Virus record (IMG/VR): IMGVR_UViG_3300037117_000022
Coordinates: 1 to 46,800 of that record
Source: a virus
Length of the DNA: 46,800 nt
Strand: one strand, 5' to 3'
Part shown: positions 33,939-40,744 of the stretch, one piece after another
How positions within the stretch are numbered: position 1 is the first letter of the stretch
Layout: each line of letters begins with the position of its first letter
Notes under the pieces: generated by a model
Seen by the model: the letters and a program-made list of their open reading frames with translations, nothing else
What the model was told of the DNA's origin: nothing
Database searches by the model: none
Made by a program: the position numbers and the translations under genes

Positions 33939-34462
33939 TTCGCCCCTCTAAATCCTGGGTTCGCTTCCCGCGCCGCCTTGTATGCCTCAAAGCATCCACA
34001 GCGCTGCGCTTTGATTACCTGCTTCGATCCCCACCCAGGCGTCTGAATCGTCATCAGCACCTCTTTCCAGTGGGTGCCCTTGCAGTCAGAACACACATCG
34101 TCAGGGTCACCCATCTGGCGGTGAAAATCCCTCACGTAAGCGGGAGGTACAGCCGCTTCAATCTCCGAAGGCGATGGGAACTCATAGGCCAACCTTGGCG
34201 CGATATTCCCTTCGCGGTCTGTCTTGTGCCGCTTCACTTGGTCAAGTGCGATCTCAAAGCGCGTCAGACCGCATTTCTCTACCAACTTTCCCCACCCGAT
34301 CAGGTATTCATCCTGTGTTCCGTCGCTGATTTTTGCGCCGGGGAAGTAATCCAGCATTCGTCTAAATTGGCCGATCCGCAGGCGCTCTAGTAAGTCCAAG
34401 TCGGGCTCGTATGCGGTCTTTGCCGTCGCTAGCAGTGTGTTGAGGTTCGGTTGGTTTTCCAT
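33935..34462 (-). CDS. Replication-module protein with zinc site, 175 aa
   Basis: The ATG at 34462 has GGGAGCAAAACA before it, so a 101-base overlap with the end of the initiator gene seems real. Residues 20-110 are helical (LDLLERLRIGQFRRMLDY, LTRFEIALDQVKRHK). Near 123-155 are CSDCKGT and RCGCFEAYK, a four-Cys zinc site. The order (initiator, then this) resembles phage initiator/helicase-loader pairs. No ATPase motif is visible, so a loader role is inference. Confidence 0.65.
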   Translation of the reverse strand: MENQPNLNTLLATAKTAYEPDLDLLERLRIGQFRRMLDYFPGAKISDGTQDEYLIGWGKLVEKCGLTRFEIALDQVKRHKTDREGNIAPRLAYEFPSPSEIEAAVPPAYVRDFHRQMGDPDDVCSDCKGTHWKEVLMTIQTPGWGSKQVIKAQRCGCFEAYKAAREANPGFRGAK

Positions 34463-35228
34463 TGTTTTGCTCCCAAAGTGCGTCGTCCCAAGTAAAGCGT
34501 CGTTCCTTCAAGACCGTATGTAATGAAGGGATTAGGTGTTTTTTCTCACGCGGCCAGTGGTGCACGATCTGAGCGCACCGCCGCAGTTCCTGCGCGATAT
34601 ACTCAGCCGCCTCAAGCCGTTTCTTGCCATCAACCGCAACCAGCTCTTCAATCGCGTCGAAGGCCACAGAAATCACTTCGATTCCGCCGGGCTTGGGCCA
34701 AAGCCGCTTGAACCGCCGAATCCACTCTTCGCCGTCAAGTCCGGGCTCACTTTCAAACCCAACTTCCCTAATTTCTTTAACTTTTGCAGTTTTAGTTCCT
34801 AAATCAACTACAAGTGCATTTACATCTACATCTACAGACAACGGCGTGACAGAGGGTGTGACATCATGCGTGACATCTGGTGTGACACAACGGTGCTTTT
34901 GCTGACGCTTCCGATCCTGTGCTCGCTTTTCTTCGTCGCGCACCATGCGGCGGTTGTAGATGATTCCTTCTGCTGTCCGGCTCGGGACCGCCACGTCGTC
35001 TAGCTCCAAGAGCAGGGTCGAGTACGTCTGAGCATCAACGCCACACTTGCTGGCAATGAACTGCTCAGTCATAGGCCGACGATTCGCCTGAAGGTATCCG
35101 CGTCGTTCCGAGTCGTGCATCACAATTAGCATCCGCCACCACAATCCCTGCGCTGCGATAGAGCACCCACTCACTTCGTCTTTCAACCAATCGGCTGGAT
35201 AAATCAGAATCGCCGGGTCCTTAGCCAT
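34362..35228 (-). CDS. Putative replication initiator (lambda O-like layout), 288 aa
   Basis: The ATG follows AGGGGTAGTGG. Residues 1-110 form a winged-helix-type domain typical of phage replication proteins (DPAILIYPADWLKDEVSGCS, GLWWRMLIVMHDSERRGYL, NRRPMTEQFIASKCG, then VRDEEKRAQDRKRQQKHR). Residues 112-156 are a low-complexity linker whose DNA holds four 12-bp iterons and an AT-rich tract. The rest is a helical domain with Trp (EEWIRRFKRLWPKPGG). Domain order and internal origin match lambda O, which binds the iterons and recruits the helicase loader. Confidence 0.78.
   Translation of the reverse strand: MAKDPAILIYPADWLKDEVSGCSIAAQGLWWRMLIVMHDSERRGYLQANRRPMTEQFIASKCGVDAQTYSTLLLELDDVAVPSRTAEGIIYNRRMVRDEEKRAQDRKRQQKHRCVTPDVTHDVTPSVTPLSVDVDVNALVVDLGTKTAKVKEIREVGFESEPGLDGEEWIRRFKRLWPKPGGIEVISVAFDAIEELVAVDGKKRLEAAEYIAQELRRCAQIVHHWPREKKHLIPSLHTVLKERRFTWDDALWEQNNGKPTEPQHTASDGKDRIRARLGLTRAPADRPI
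34761..34840. other. AT-rich tract beside the iterons (candidate unwinding element)
   Basis: This stretch of the initiator gene is clearly richer in A and T than its surroundings, with runs such as aatttctttaacttttgc. It directly borders the iteron block on the 3' side of the gene, the same order as in lambda ori. Confidence 0.55.
34846..34893. repeat. Four GTGACA iterons at exact 12-bp spacing (candidate replication origin)
   Basis: GTGACA begins at 34846, 34858, 34870 and 34882, always 12 bases apart. The second half of each unit varies (two middle copies share GTGACATC). On the coding strand they encode the repeated V-T-P/V-T-H phrases of the initiator linker. Twelve is not a multiple of the helical turn, but it is a multiple of three, so a purely coding repeat is possible. 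Confidence 0.6.
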
Positions 35229-35245
35229 CCACTACCCCTAAAGTG

Positions 35246-35533
35246 CTACAGTTTCCCACGTGATTCGTTGAGTGCGTCTCGCTGCTCTTGTGTCCGTTCG
35301 GTAGCAAGCTTTTCCAATAGAGTGTCGAAGTTTGCGCTTTTCAAGTTACAGAGTTGACAGAGCCCGTCCAAAGTGCCTTCAACTTCTTCTTCGCACCAAC
35401 TGCACACAGCATGGTTTCGGGTTGCGGCGCCTAGACGCCGGAGGCTTAGTTCCTGCTGGTGACGGCTGGCTTCCTGGTGACGGTTGGCGTCTGCTTCCAT
35501 CTTTGCTGTCCATCGAGGGCGAGAAAGGGTCAT
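35246..35533 (-). CDS. Zinc-ribbon protein, 95 aa
   Basis: ATG overlapping the previous stop, with AAGGAGCAGGT. VCSWCEEEVEGTLDGLCQLC near residues 43-62 is a clear CxxC-x12-CxxC ribbon between helical charged ends (RHQEASRHQQELSLRRLGAA; LEKLATERTQEQRD). It may bind nucleic acid or a host protein. It sits between the initiator and an HNH gene. Confidence 0.68.
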   Translation of the reverse strand: MTLSRPRWTAKMEADANRHQEASRHQQELSLRRLGAATRNHAVCSWCEEEVEGTLDGLCQLCNLKSANFDTLLEKLATERTQEQRDALNESRGKL

Positions 35534-35985
35534 ACCTGCTCCTTGTACTTCCGGTGCTCTTCCTTGTGGTGCTTCTCACAGAGCCAAATCACTTCCAATG
35601 GCTTTCCGTAGTCGGGGTGATGTCCTTCGACGGCACACTCTCCGCAGCGGCAGGGTAGTTTCTCCAGCCTGCCATCGCGAATTGCGTTATTCACCGCAGA
35701 ATGAGCCGCTATCTTGTGTCGATTGCGCGCTGCCCATTTTTGTTTACTCCCCGCTGATTTGTCGGGATTTGCGGCGTAATACCGCCTAACCCTAGCCCTG
35801 TTCGCCTCAGTCCTTCCGCGCTGCCGGTCGTGAAGTCGAATCGCGTCCAGATGCTCAGAGCGATGCCTAGTTACTCTCGCCCTCACGCACGCCTTGCAAA
35901 AGCTCAAGTGCCCATCCGCCATCGCTGCGTGAGCATAGAACTCCATGATCGGCTTGCTCAATTCGCACTGTTTACACGTCTTCAT
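35530..35985 (-). CDS. HNH-type endonuclease with zinc domain, 151 aa
   Basis: Start at ATG 35985 (MKTCKQCELSKPIMEFY) after AGGGAACGCC. The N-terminus is a CxxC zinc element (TCKQC ... FCKACV), followed by a basic linker (HRSEHLDAIRLHDRQRGRTE). The C-terminus has CRCGECAVEGHHPDYGKPLE and WLCEKHHKEEH, an HNH/endonuclease VII-like active site. Such free-standing enzymes are usually homing or recombination endonucleases. Confidence 0.8.
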   Translation of the reverse strand: MKTCKQCELSKPIMEFYAHAAMADGHLSFCKACVRARVTRHRSEHLDAIRLHDRQRGRTEANRARVRRYYAANPDKSAGSKQKWAARNRHKIAAHSAVNNAIRDGRLEKLPCRCGECAVEGHHPDYGKPLEVIWLCEKHHKEEHRKYKEQV

Positions 35986-35993
35986 GGCGTTCC

Positions 35994-36731
35994 CTAGAAA
36001 GGACAATCATTGTTGTCATATCCTTCCCGGGCTGGCTCCGCTAGTTCATTCGGATTCACAATCCCGACAATGTTGGTGTACTTCCCCTTCGTTTCCATCT
36101 GGAAGGTGTAGGTCCCTCCCTTAATTACCGCCTGTCCGACTGCGGCATTGAAAGCGTTGAACCACTTATCGCCACACTTGAACCCCCACGAATCGCCACC
36201 GTTGACTGTCTTCTTGTGACTGATGGCTGTCACGGTCGCTGTCAGAAGGTCGCCGCTGAGATGTCCCTCTAATCCCGTGGGCGTGACCGGCGGCTTACCG
36301 TTTATAGGGGCCGCCGGTTGCTTGGGGGAGGGCGCTGCAGCTTGTACCGGGGCACTCTTATTAAGCCCCTTGAAAACATCCATGCCGATGTAGAGATAGG
36401 CTCCAATCTTCGAGAGCGCGTCGGAGCAAGCACCTTTGTAGGCATCGCCCAGGTCTTCGTTGTCATTGCCGCCGAAGGCTTCGATCCGAATGCCATATTC
36501 GATGATCATCAGATTGCTTTTGACGATCACCATTGACTTCTCTCCCTGGGTGCGTTCGACAAAGGTGTTCCCCACGTCCCATCCACCCAGCCCGAACACT
36601 TCGTTCAGCCGTTCCACGATGTAGATAGGCTTGATAGAAGAGAGATACTTTTTGGTCGGATGCTGACTCACGGCCTCTGCCGGTAAAGGCTTTTTGAGAG
36701 CTGCGACCATTTCAGGCGTTATCTTGTTCAT
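35994..36731 (-). CDS. Rad52-like single-strand annealing protein with OB-like domain and SSB-like tail
   Basis: Start at ATG 36731 (MNKITPEMVAALK) after GGAGAGGACT. Residues of about 25-125 follow Rad52/Rad22-type annealing proteins (KYLSSIKPIYIVERLNEVFG, GWDVGNTFVERT, GDAYKGACSDALSKIGAYL). A Pro/Ala linker leads to residues 165-235, an OB-like strand set (SWGFKCGDKWFNAFN, GGTYTFQMETKGKYTNIVGI). The last residues, YDNNDCPF, imitate the acidic tip of bacterial SSB. It should anneal single strands and may dock host SSB partners. It replaces a separate phage SSB. Confidence 0.82.
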   Translation of the reverse strand: MNKITPEMVAALKKPLPAEAVSQHPTKKYLSSIKPIYIVERLNEVFGLGGWDVGNTFVERTQGEKSMVIVKSNLMIIEYGIRIEAFGGNDNEDLGDAYKGACSDALSKIGAYLYIGMDVFKGLNKSAPVQAAAPSPKQPAAPINGKPPVTPTGLEGHLSGDLLTATVTAISHKKTVNGGDSWGFKCGDKWFNAFNAAVGQAVIKGGTYTFQMETKGKYTNIVGIVNPNELAEPAREGYDNNDCPF

Positions 36732-36864
36732 AGTCCTCTCCGTAGAGTTCAATGAGGTCCCTGGTGATACGCTCCAGTTTGAGTCGGGTACTGTGAAGCT
36801 GACGGCGCAACTCTTCGCCGCGCTGTTTCTGACGTTCTACTGAGAGCTGTTCGCGGATAGTCAT
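36712..36864 (-). CDS. Small coiled-coil protein, 50 aa
   Basis: ATG at 36864 overlapping the previous stop (ATGA). It starts MTIREQLSVERQKQRGEELR and is one long charged helix ending EDYEQDNA. It overlaps the annealing-protein start by 20 bases. Function unknown. Confidence 0.58.
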   Translation of the reverse strand: MTIREQLSVERQKQRGEELRRQLHSTRLKLERITRDLIELYGEDYEQDNA

Positions 36865-37058
36865 GGCTTCGCCCACTTTGCTATGAACTTCTGAAGGCAT
36901 TGCTCGCCGCACAGGTGCGTGATGTCGTGCACATCCGGGTTTGACCATTTCTCAACTCGGATGCCCCCCGAGGATTTCTCCGCGACGAACCAATGATTCC
37001 CAGCACCCCTGGTTGCTACTCCGCACTCGTCACATAGATAGATCGTCTTGACTGTCAT
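36861..37058 (-). CDS. Zinc-finger protein, 65 aa
   Basis: Start at ATG 37058 (MTVKTIYLCDECGVATR), overlapping the upstream stop. LCDECG and HLCGEQCLQKF give four Cys for one zinc, flanking a short beta core (GNHWFVAEKSSGG). Phage proteins of this shape are often host-interacting or DNA-binding, but the family is not known to me. Confidence 0.65.
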   Translation of the reverse strand: MTVKTIYLCDECGVATRGAGNHWFVAEKSSGGIRVEKWSNPDVHDITHLCGEQCLQKFIAKWAKP

Positions 37059-37294
37059 CGCGTGATCCATTTCACGAGCTGCCATGACGCTGCTTCGCCA
37101 ATGACCAGCAGCGCAAATCCAGCCCAGAAGTTTCGTGTGTAAACCGTCAGCCCGACAGCCAGCAAAAGAGGCGTTACCAGAGTCACTGCGCTCACAATTC
37201 CGCGAGCCGGAGCTAGATCGTCTTCGTGGAGGAAGCTCTGCTGGGTTGCCCAGCGTCGTCGTGCTTGGCATTCAGCTATCTCTTGACGTGTCAT
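37055..37294 (-). CDS. Two-helix membrane protein, 79 aa
   Basis: The N-terminal 30 residues are polar. Two hydrophobic helices follow (IVSAVTLVTPLLLAVGLTVY and FWAGFALLVIGEAASWQLV), ending in a short basic tail. It is the only membrane protein within the early operon. Start overlaps the previous stop (ATGA). Function unknown; it could modify the envelope or exclude other phages. Confidence 0.62.
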   Translation of the reverse strand: MTRQEIAECQARRRWATQQSFLHEDDLAPARGIVSAVTLVTPLLLAVGLTVYTRNFWAGFALLVIGEAASWQLVKWITR

Positions 37295-37581
37295 AACGCC
37301 CCAGCTTTCTGAAATTCCTTCTCAACCTTTTCTGCGAATAGCTTGCGTTGAGCATCCCACGCAGCATCCCCGGTAATGATCTTTCCGCCAAGTTGTACCT
37401 TGTGAAGAAACTCCCCAGGCGCATAGCTCAGAGCATCGAACGGATGCGCAGAGGCATGTAGTCCCTGCTCGCACATCTTAATTTCTCCGTCATGCTTCAA
37501 CCATTCCCCCACCTTCGGAACGTCTCGGCCATCCCGCAATTTCTTGCCGGTGAAGTGGTAGTAAATCTTAGGTTTAGTCAT
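37291..37581 (-). CDS. Conserved phage protein (possibly DUF7666-like), 96 aa
   Basis: The core YYHFTGKKLRDGRDVPKVGE, then CEQGLHASAHPFDALSYAPG, is a pattern I associate with a small conserved phage family of unknown function. The fold is likely alpha/beta with a Lys/Glu C-terminal helix. ATGA coupling on both sides. The family name is from memory and uncertain. Confidence 0.65.
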   Translation of the reverse strand: MTKPKIYYHFTGKKLRDGRDVPKVGEWLKHDGEIKMCEQGLHASAHPFDALSYAPGEFLHKVQLGGKIITGDAAWDAQRKLFAEKVEKEFQKAGAL

Positions 37582-37790
37582 TTCTTCCCCGCCTTCATCA
37601 CCACCGCAAGCGCCGTGTAGGTTTTCTGTACTTCGTCTTTCGGGAGCCCGGAGGCTTTATCAAAGCCTTCTAAGCGAGAGTCATAGGCATACGAGATCGC
37701 CATTCCCTTCAGAATCGCATTGTGTGTTTCGTTAGGTACAAACTCATCAATCAGACCGAACAATTTCTTCCTTGCTTCGTCGGACTTCAA
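37578..37790 (-). CDS. Hypothetical protein, 70 aa
   Basis: A TTG start at 37790 overlaps the previous stop (TTGA) and has a perfect GGAGG 6 bases before it. Helical, with Lys-rich ends (MKSDEARKKLFGLIDEFVP; ALAVVMKAGKK). No family was recognised. Confidence 0.62.
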   Translation of the reverse strand: MKSDEARKKLFGLIDEFVPNETHNAILKGMAISYAYDSRLEGFDKASGLPKDEVQKTYTALAVVMKAGKK

Positions 37791-38308
37791 AGGGCTTCCT
37801 CCGCTCTTAACTCCTGATTTGTTAGGGCAAACTCTCCGAAGTGGTCGCAGGCGGCGGTGTCATAAGCGACGGCTGCAAGTTGGGCTGACGCGAAGTGCCC
37901 GAGAACGTAGTTACGCCCCGCGATATATATCTGCGCCTGCCACAAGCCGCGACTCTTTTCCCACGTCACTCCCTTAAATCCGCTGGTGTTGTTCGCGCTT
38001 AACCGCGAGTTTCTGCTGTTCTGTGTATTGGTGGCCGCACGCAGATTCTCCCGTCGATTATTCAGGCCGTCATGGTCTACATGATCCACTTGGACTTTTG
38101 AGTCGGTGATGCCCGCGATGAATCGGTGGAGAAGCTGAATTGCGCTACCTCCGCCTCCCAGCGAAACGCGCCGCTGGGCATAGACACCCTTAATACTCCC
38201 GTCCTTGCGGTGAGTAACCAATGCGCACCATTTACGTCGAGAGACGCGCTCGTAATCCTCGTCATCGACCACCGCGGTATAGCCTTTGGTTAGCGGGATT
38301 TCTCTCAT
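37787..38308 (-). CDS. HNH-AP2 homing endonuclease
   Basis: Start at ATG 38308 (MREIPLTKGYTAVVDDE), overlapping the previous stop, with AAGGTAACAGC; 173 aa. The N-terminal part has KWCALVTHRKDG and LLHRFIAG. VQVDHVDHDGLNNRRENLRA is the HNH core near residue 75. Residues of about 107-163 are an AP2 DNA-binding domain (GFKGVTWEKSRGLWQAQI, LGHFASAQLAAVAYDTAA). This is a standard selfish phage endonuclease. It is wedged between two small genes with ATGA coupling. Confidence 0.88.
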   Translation of the reverse strand: MREIPLTKGYTAVVDDEDYERVSRRKWCALVTHRKDGSIKGVYAQRRVSLGGGGSAIQLLHRFIAGITDSKVQVDHVDHDGLNNRRENLRAATNTQNSRNSRLSANNTSGFKGVTWEKSRGLWQAQIYIAGRNYVLGHFASAQLAAVAYDTAACDHFGEFALTNQELRAEEAL

Positions 38309-38832
38309 GCTGTTACCTTCTTTGCTGTCGGGATACGCACGGAACTGCTGTGCTTCTTTGGGGGGAGGGCTGATTTCGCCTGGGCCGCTTTGTACTGCCA
38401 CGAGTAGCGATAGCTCGGCCACACTTCGCCCTTGAGGTGGAATGCCTCATACGCTTGGCGCTTGTACGTCATCACGTCAGGCGTAGAGCCGTACATCCAC
38501 GCATAAGCTAAGGTGTAGGCGTTGGTGCAGTTATCGAAGTAGGCACGACGGAGGACGCGGCGGGCGAGCTGGTACTGCTCACGGTCTTGCACCGTGTCTG
38601 CCCTTAGCTCTGATTCTAGGAGCCTAGCTTCGATCCTCTCAACAAACTCTTGGCCGGAGCCCATGAGGGCACCCGGATAGTATGTGGAGGACGTGATATT
38701 CCACAAAGTACTAAAGTTTGAGTCAGAGTACAGATATTCCGTAAAGTAGAGATTTTCGACAAAAAGCGATGGGATCGGGAATCCGAACAACTCTCCGATT
38801 TGGCTGGCAAGGGGGATGGACTGGGCTGACAT
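38305..38832 (-). CDS. Hypothetical protein, 175 aa
   Basis: Start at ATG 38832 (MSAQSIPLASQIGELFG) after AAAGGTTCAAA; the frame opens further up but through the zinc-ribbon gene. Aromatic helical protein (NAYTLAYAWMYGSTPDVMTY, RRVLRRAYFDNCTNAYTL) with a basic Lys/Ser tail. Second gene of the early operon. No family was recognised. Confidence 0.65.
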   Translation of the reverse strand: MSAQSIPLASQIGELFGFPIPSLFVENLYFTEYLYSDSNFSTLWNITSSTYYPGALMGSGQEFVERIEARLLESELRADTVQDREQYQLARRVLRRAYFDNCTNAYTLAYAWMYGSTPDVMTYKRQAYEAFHLKGEVWPSYRYSWQYKAAQAKSALPPKKHSSSVRIPTAKKVTA

Positions 38833-38860
38833 TTTGAACCTTTCTGAGTTGGGACGTACC

Positions 38861-39004
38861 TTACACTTTATTTTTGAGAGATACAACCTTTTTTCTTCGG
38901 CGGTATTTGAATGCTGCCGTTCGACAGTTCACTCCGCAATAAACTTGATGGAGTGCTCTCTGATCGAACTTGGTGCCGCAGTGCTTGCACTTCATTTCCC
39001 GCAT
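38861..39004 (-). CDS. Leaderless zinc-ribbon protein, 47 aa
   Basis: Found by direct reading. From ATG 39004 it reads MREMKCKHCGTKFDQRALHQ, then VYCGVNCRTAAFKYRRRKK. Two CxxC-like pairs and a basic tail match the short zinc-ribbon family with YC-x2-xC and a RRRKK end. The -10 box of the promoter at 39012-39041 is 7 bases before the ATG, so the mRNA would start at or next to the start codon. An internal ATG at 38995 follows GCGGGAA but too closely. It is the first early gene and may be a regulator. Confidence 0.68.
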   Translation of the reverse strand: MREMKCKHCGTKFDQRALHQVYCGVNCRTAAFKYRRRKKVVSLKNKV

Positions 39005-39011
39005 GAACCAT

Positions 39012-39041
39012 ATACTACGGGATGCGTAGCCAGCATGTCAA
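39012..39041 (-). promoter_or_regulatory. Early promoter P2 (leaderless output)
   Basis: TTGACA at 39036-39041, an 18-base spacer and TAGTAT at 39012-39017 on the minus strand. The -35 is a perfect consensus. The start site is predicted near 39005, at the ATG of the zinc-ribbon gene. The -35 begins three bases past the T-run of the upstream terminator. Confidence 0.6.
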
Positions 39042-39042
39042 G

Positions 39043-39085
39043 CAAAAAGATTGAGCCGCCCACGGGTTCAAAGCGTGAACGGCTC
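39043..39085 (-). terminator. Intrinsic terminator between the two early promoters
   Basis: GAGCCG/CGGCTC plus an inner TTCACG/CGTGGG (with wobble pairs) give a 12-bp stem and 9-base loop, followed by AATCTTTTT. It would end transcripts from P1 and from the 39136-40035 gene. Confidence 0.75.
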
Positions 39086-39106
39086 GGATACAACTCAGTA
39101 GGTCCC

Positions 39107-39134
39107 ATCATACTACTTCTTATGCTTCTGTCAA
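39107..39134 (-). promoter_or_regulatory. Early promoter P1
   Basis: TTGACA at 39129-39134, 16-base spacer, TATGAT at 39107-39112. The -35 begins directly after the stop codon of the 39136-40035 gene. Its transcript, starting near 39100, meets the terminator after about 57 nucleotides unless read through, which could yield a short RNA. Confidence 0.6.
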
Positions 39135-39135
39135 C

Positions 39136-40035
39136 TTAAAGCCAGATCACCCCGATGTTGTTAACATCGCAGGAATACGCCTTCCCCTGTGACGTATCCA
39201 GTTGCACGGATGCCAAGAACCACGGCTTTGAAGTATCGGCTTTTCCGGCTTGCAGGGCGTTGACTTGGCTATATTTCCCGTTCACCGCAATGCCCAAATT
39301 CGTCTTTGAGCCACTTACAGGGTCAATCAGGAACAGCTCATCTACCGCAATCCAATCCCCCGCCGTGTAGCTGAAGGGCACTTTCGTGTCGATCCAAGCC
39401 CGGTTCAAATAGTCGAAATACCTCAGCGTCATGGTGTTGAAGTCCAACTGCCATGCCAGATCAAAGGCGCTCGTGCCGTCATAGTCTTTCGCTTCGTTCT
39501 CCAGAGCATTGCGTACCGCCATCGCCGCCGCGCTCAGGCGGTAATCGACGTGGTAGGCCACCAAGCGCACGCCGGTTGCTGGCAGGGCCGTCTTTAGATA
39601 CCAATAGCAGTTGTAACCCGTGGCTGCGGGCGTGACCGTGATCGTCGCGCTGCCATCTCCATTTACCACCCAAGTGCTCGTTCCGGTGGCCGGATTCCCT
39701 TTCGAGTTCCCTGCTACCCCTCCAGCCAGTATCCACCCTGGCGCTTTCTGCAAGTTGGTGAGCTGATTGAGGTTCTGGAACAGCGGGGAGTTTGGCAGTC
39801 CGCTTTTGCTTAGTGCCGCGGCGAGTGCTGCCTGTAGCGCAGCGATCTGTGCGGTATCGACGCTTAGGAAGGTTTGGGCAGCAGCGAGTTGTGCCTGCGT
39901 GACTACGAGCTGATTGTTGAGGGTGACGACATTCGCATTGAGCCCGTCGATGGTGGATTGAGCAGCAGCAAGCGGAGCCGGAAATTGCCCGACTAACGCG
40001 TAAAGGGCTGATAGGCTTGGATCTGGGTTAGCCAT
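39136..40035 (-). CDS. Coiled-coil plus jelly-roll-like protein, 299 aa
   Basis: The ATG follows TTGGAGTAAAAC. Residues 1-75 are an Ala/Gln/Leu coiled coil (NVVTLNNQLVVTQAQLAAAQ) that likely trimerises. Residues 90-299 are a Trp/Tyr-rich beta domain (GYNCYWYLKTALPATG, AFDLAWQLDFNTMTLRYFDY) reminiscent of carbohydrate-binding sandwiches. This is a fibre-like plan, yet it lies far from the fibre cluster and has no signal peptide. It may be a capsid fibre or a second receptor-binding protein. Confidence 0.68.
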   Translation of the reverse strand: MANPDPSLSALYALVGQFPAPLAAAQSTIDGLNANVVTLNNQLVVTQAQLAAAQTFLSVDTAQIAALQAALAAALSKSGLPNSPLFQNLNQLTNLQKAPGWILAGGVAGNSKGNPATGTSTWVVNGDGSATITVTPAATGYNCYWYLKTALPATGVRLVAYHVDYRLSAAAMAVRNALENEAKDYDGTSAFDLAWQLDFNTMTLRYFDYLNRAWIDTKVPFSYTAGDWIAVDELFLIDPVSGSKTNLGIAVNGKYSQVNALQAGKADTSKPWFLASVQLDTSQGKAYSCDVNNIGVIWL

Positions 40036-40112
40036 GTTTTACTCCAAAAGTCTTTAGTTTGATGTGATCCTCGGCAGTGCATTGCAGGGTTCGGCAAACT
40101 GCGCTTAGAGGG

Positions 40113-40328
40113 TTAAAGGGTTGGCGGTTGATGTGTCTCAGTCGCATTTTGCGAACAATGGGCGGATCGTTTAAGGGCCGGGGTTTCGTCACAATCAGTG
40201 CATCCTGTCGGAGTAAGCAAGTGCTCATAAGTAGGGAGTAAGCAGGTTTCGCAGAAAATGAAGGGCAGGCCGGTAAAGCACGAGTAATTGGGGGGATCGT
40301 GGGTGAATCGGGGCCTACCAGCGGCCAT
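40113..40328 (-). CDS. Zinc-ribbon protein, 71 aa
   Basis: Start at ATG 40328 (MAAGRPRFTHDPPNY), overlapping the end of the protease gene. FCETC and GCTDCDE are two CxxC pairs 15 residues apart. A Thr/Pro-rich tail follows. A competing frame at 40028-40228 overlaps it and is less likely. Probably a small phage zinc protein of unknown role. Confidence 0.58.
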   Translation of the reverse strand: MAAGRPRFTHDPPNYSCFTGLPFIFCETCLLPTYEHLLTPTGCTDCDETPALKRSAHCSQNATETHQPPTL

Positions 40329-40659
40329 TGAACGCCCCGAATGTTGCGAGCTTGAGCATTTCAGCATTGAATCTCTTCCCGTGCGCCATGTGGGGGTGCA
40401 GTTTGACGTGAACCATTTCGTGTAGAAGGGTCATTTGCGCCATCGCGCTGGAGAAACGTAGCGTTGGATCAATCCGAATCAGCATCTCCGGCTTCCCTGT
40501 ATCCCTACCGTCGATGTACGCTCCGCGAAGTTCACAGGTATCCCCAAGAGCCCCACGAGCGGGTTCCCAAAATACTTCAAGGTCATAGGGCAGCGCGGCG
40601 CCGAACCACTGATCATTAAATTTCAAATACCATCGGCGAAGTGTCGGGTCAGAGGCCAT
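40315..40659 (-). CDS. SprT-like zinc metalloprotease, 114 aa
   Basis: The ATG follows GAAGGTTATTC. The active site is LLHEMVHVKLHPHMAHGKRF: HExxH near residue 80 with a third His about 10 residues later. The upstream half has YLKFNDQWFGAALPYDLEVF, typical of the SprT-like opening. These enzymes digest DNA-crosslinked or DNA-bound proteins. The size is minimal, with no C-terminal zinc domain, though the next gene is a zinc ribbon and could supply one. Confidence 0.85.
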   Translation of the reverse strand: MASDPTLRRWYLKFNDQWFGAALPYDLEVFWEPARGALGDTCELRGAYIDGRDTGKPEMLIRIDPTLRFSSAMAQMTLLHEMVHVKLHPHMAHGKRFNAEMLKLATFGAFNGRW

Positions 40660-40744
40660 GAATAACCTTCACCACTTGTGAAAAACGTTTACTTACCGAT
40701 GAATTTGAGAGCTTGGCGTTGCTAGGTTGTGTTAGCGTGTAATC

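Noticed and set aside
34846-34893. Iterons as a CRISPR-like array
   Set aside because: Units are only 12 bp, without spacers of constant length, and encode a protein linker; no cas genes are present.
38816-39139. Plus-strand frame of 107 aa over the early promoter region
   Set aside because: It is antisense to the zinc-ribbon gene, the terminator and both promoters, and lacks a ribosome site.
40028-40228. Minus-strand frame of 66 aa between the zinc-ribbon gene and the coiled-coil gene
   Set aside because: It overlaps the more convincing CxxC gene at 40113-40328 by over 100 bases and lacks a ribosome site, though its last 30 residues look protein-like, so it is only weakly rejected.
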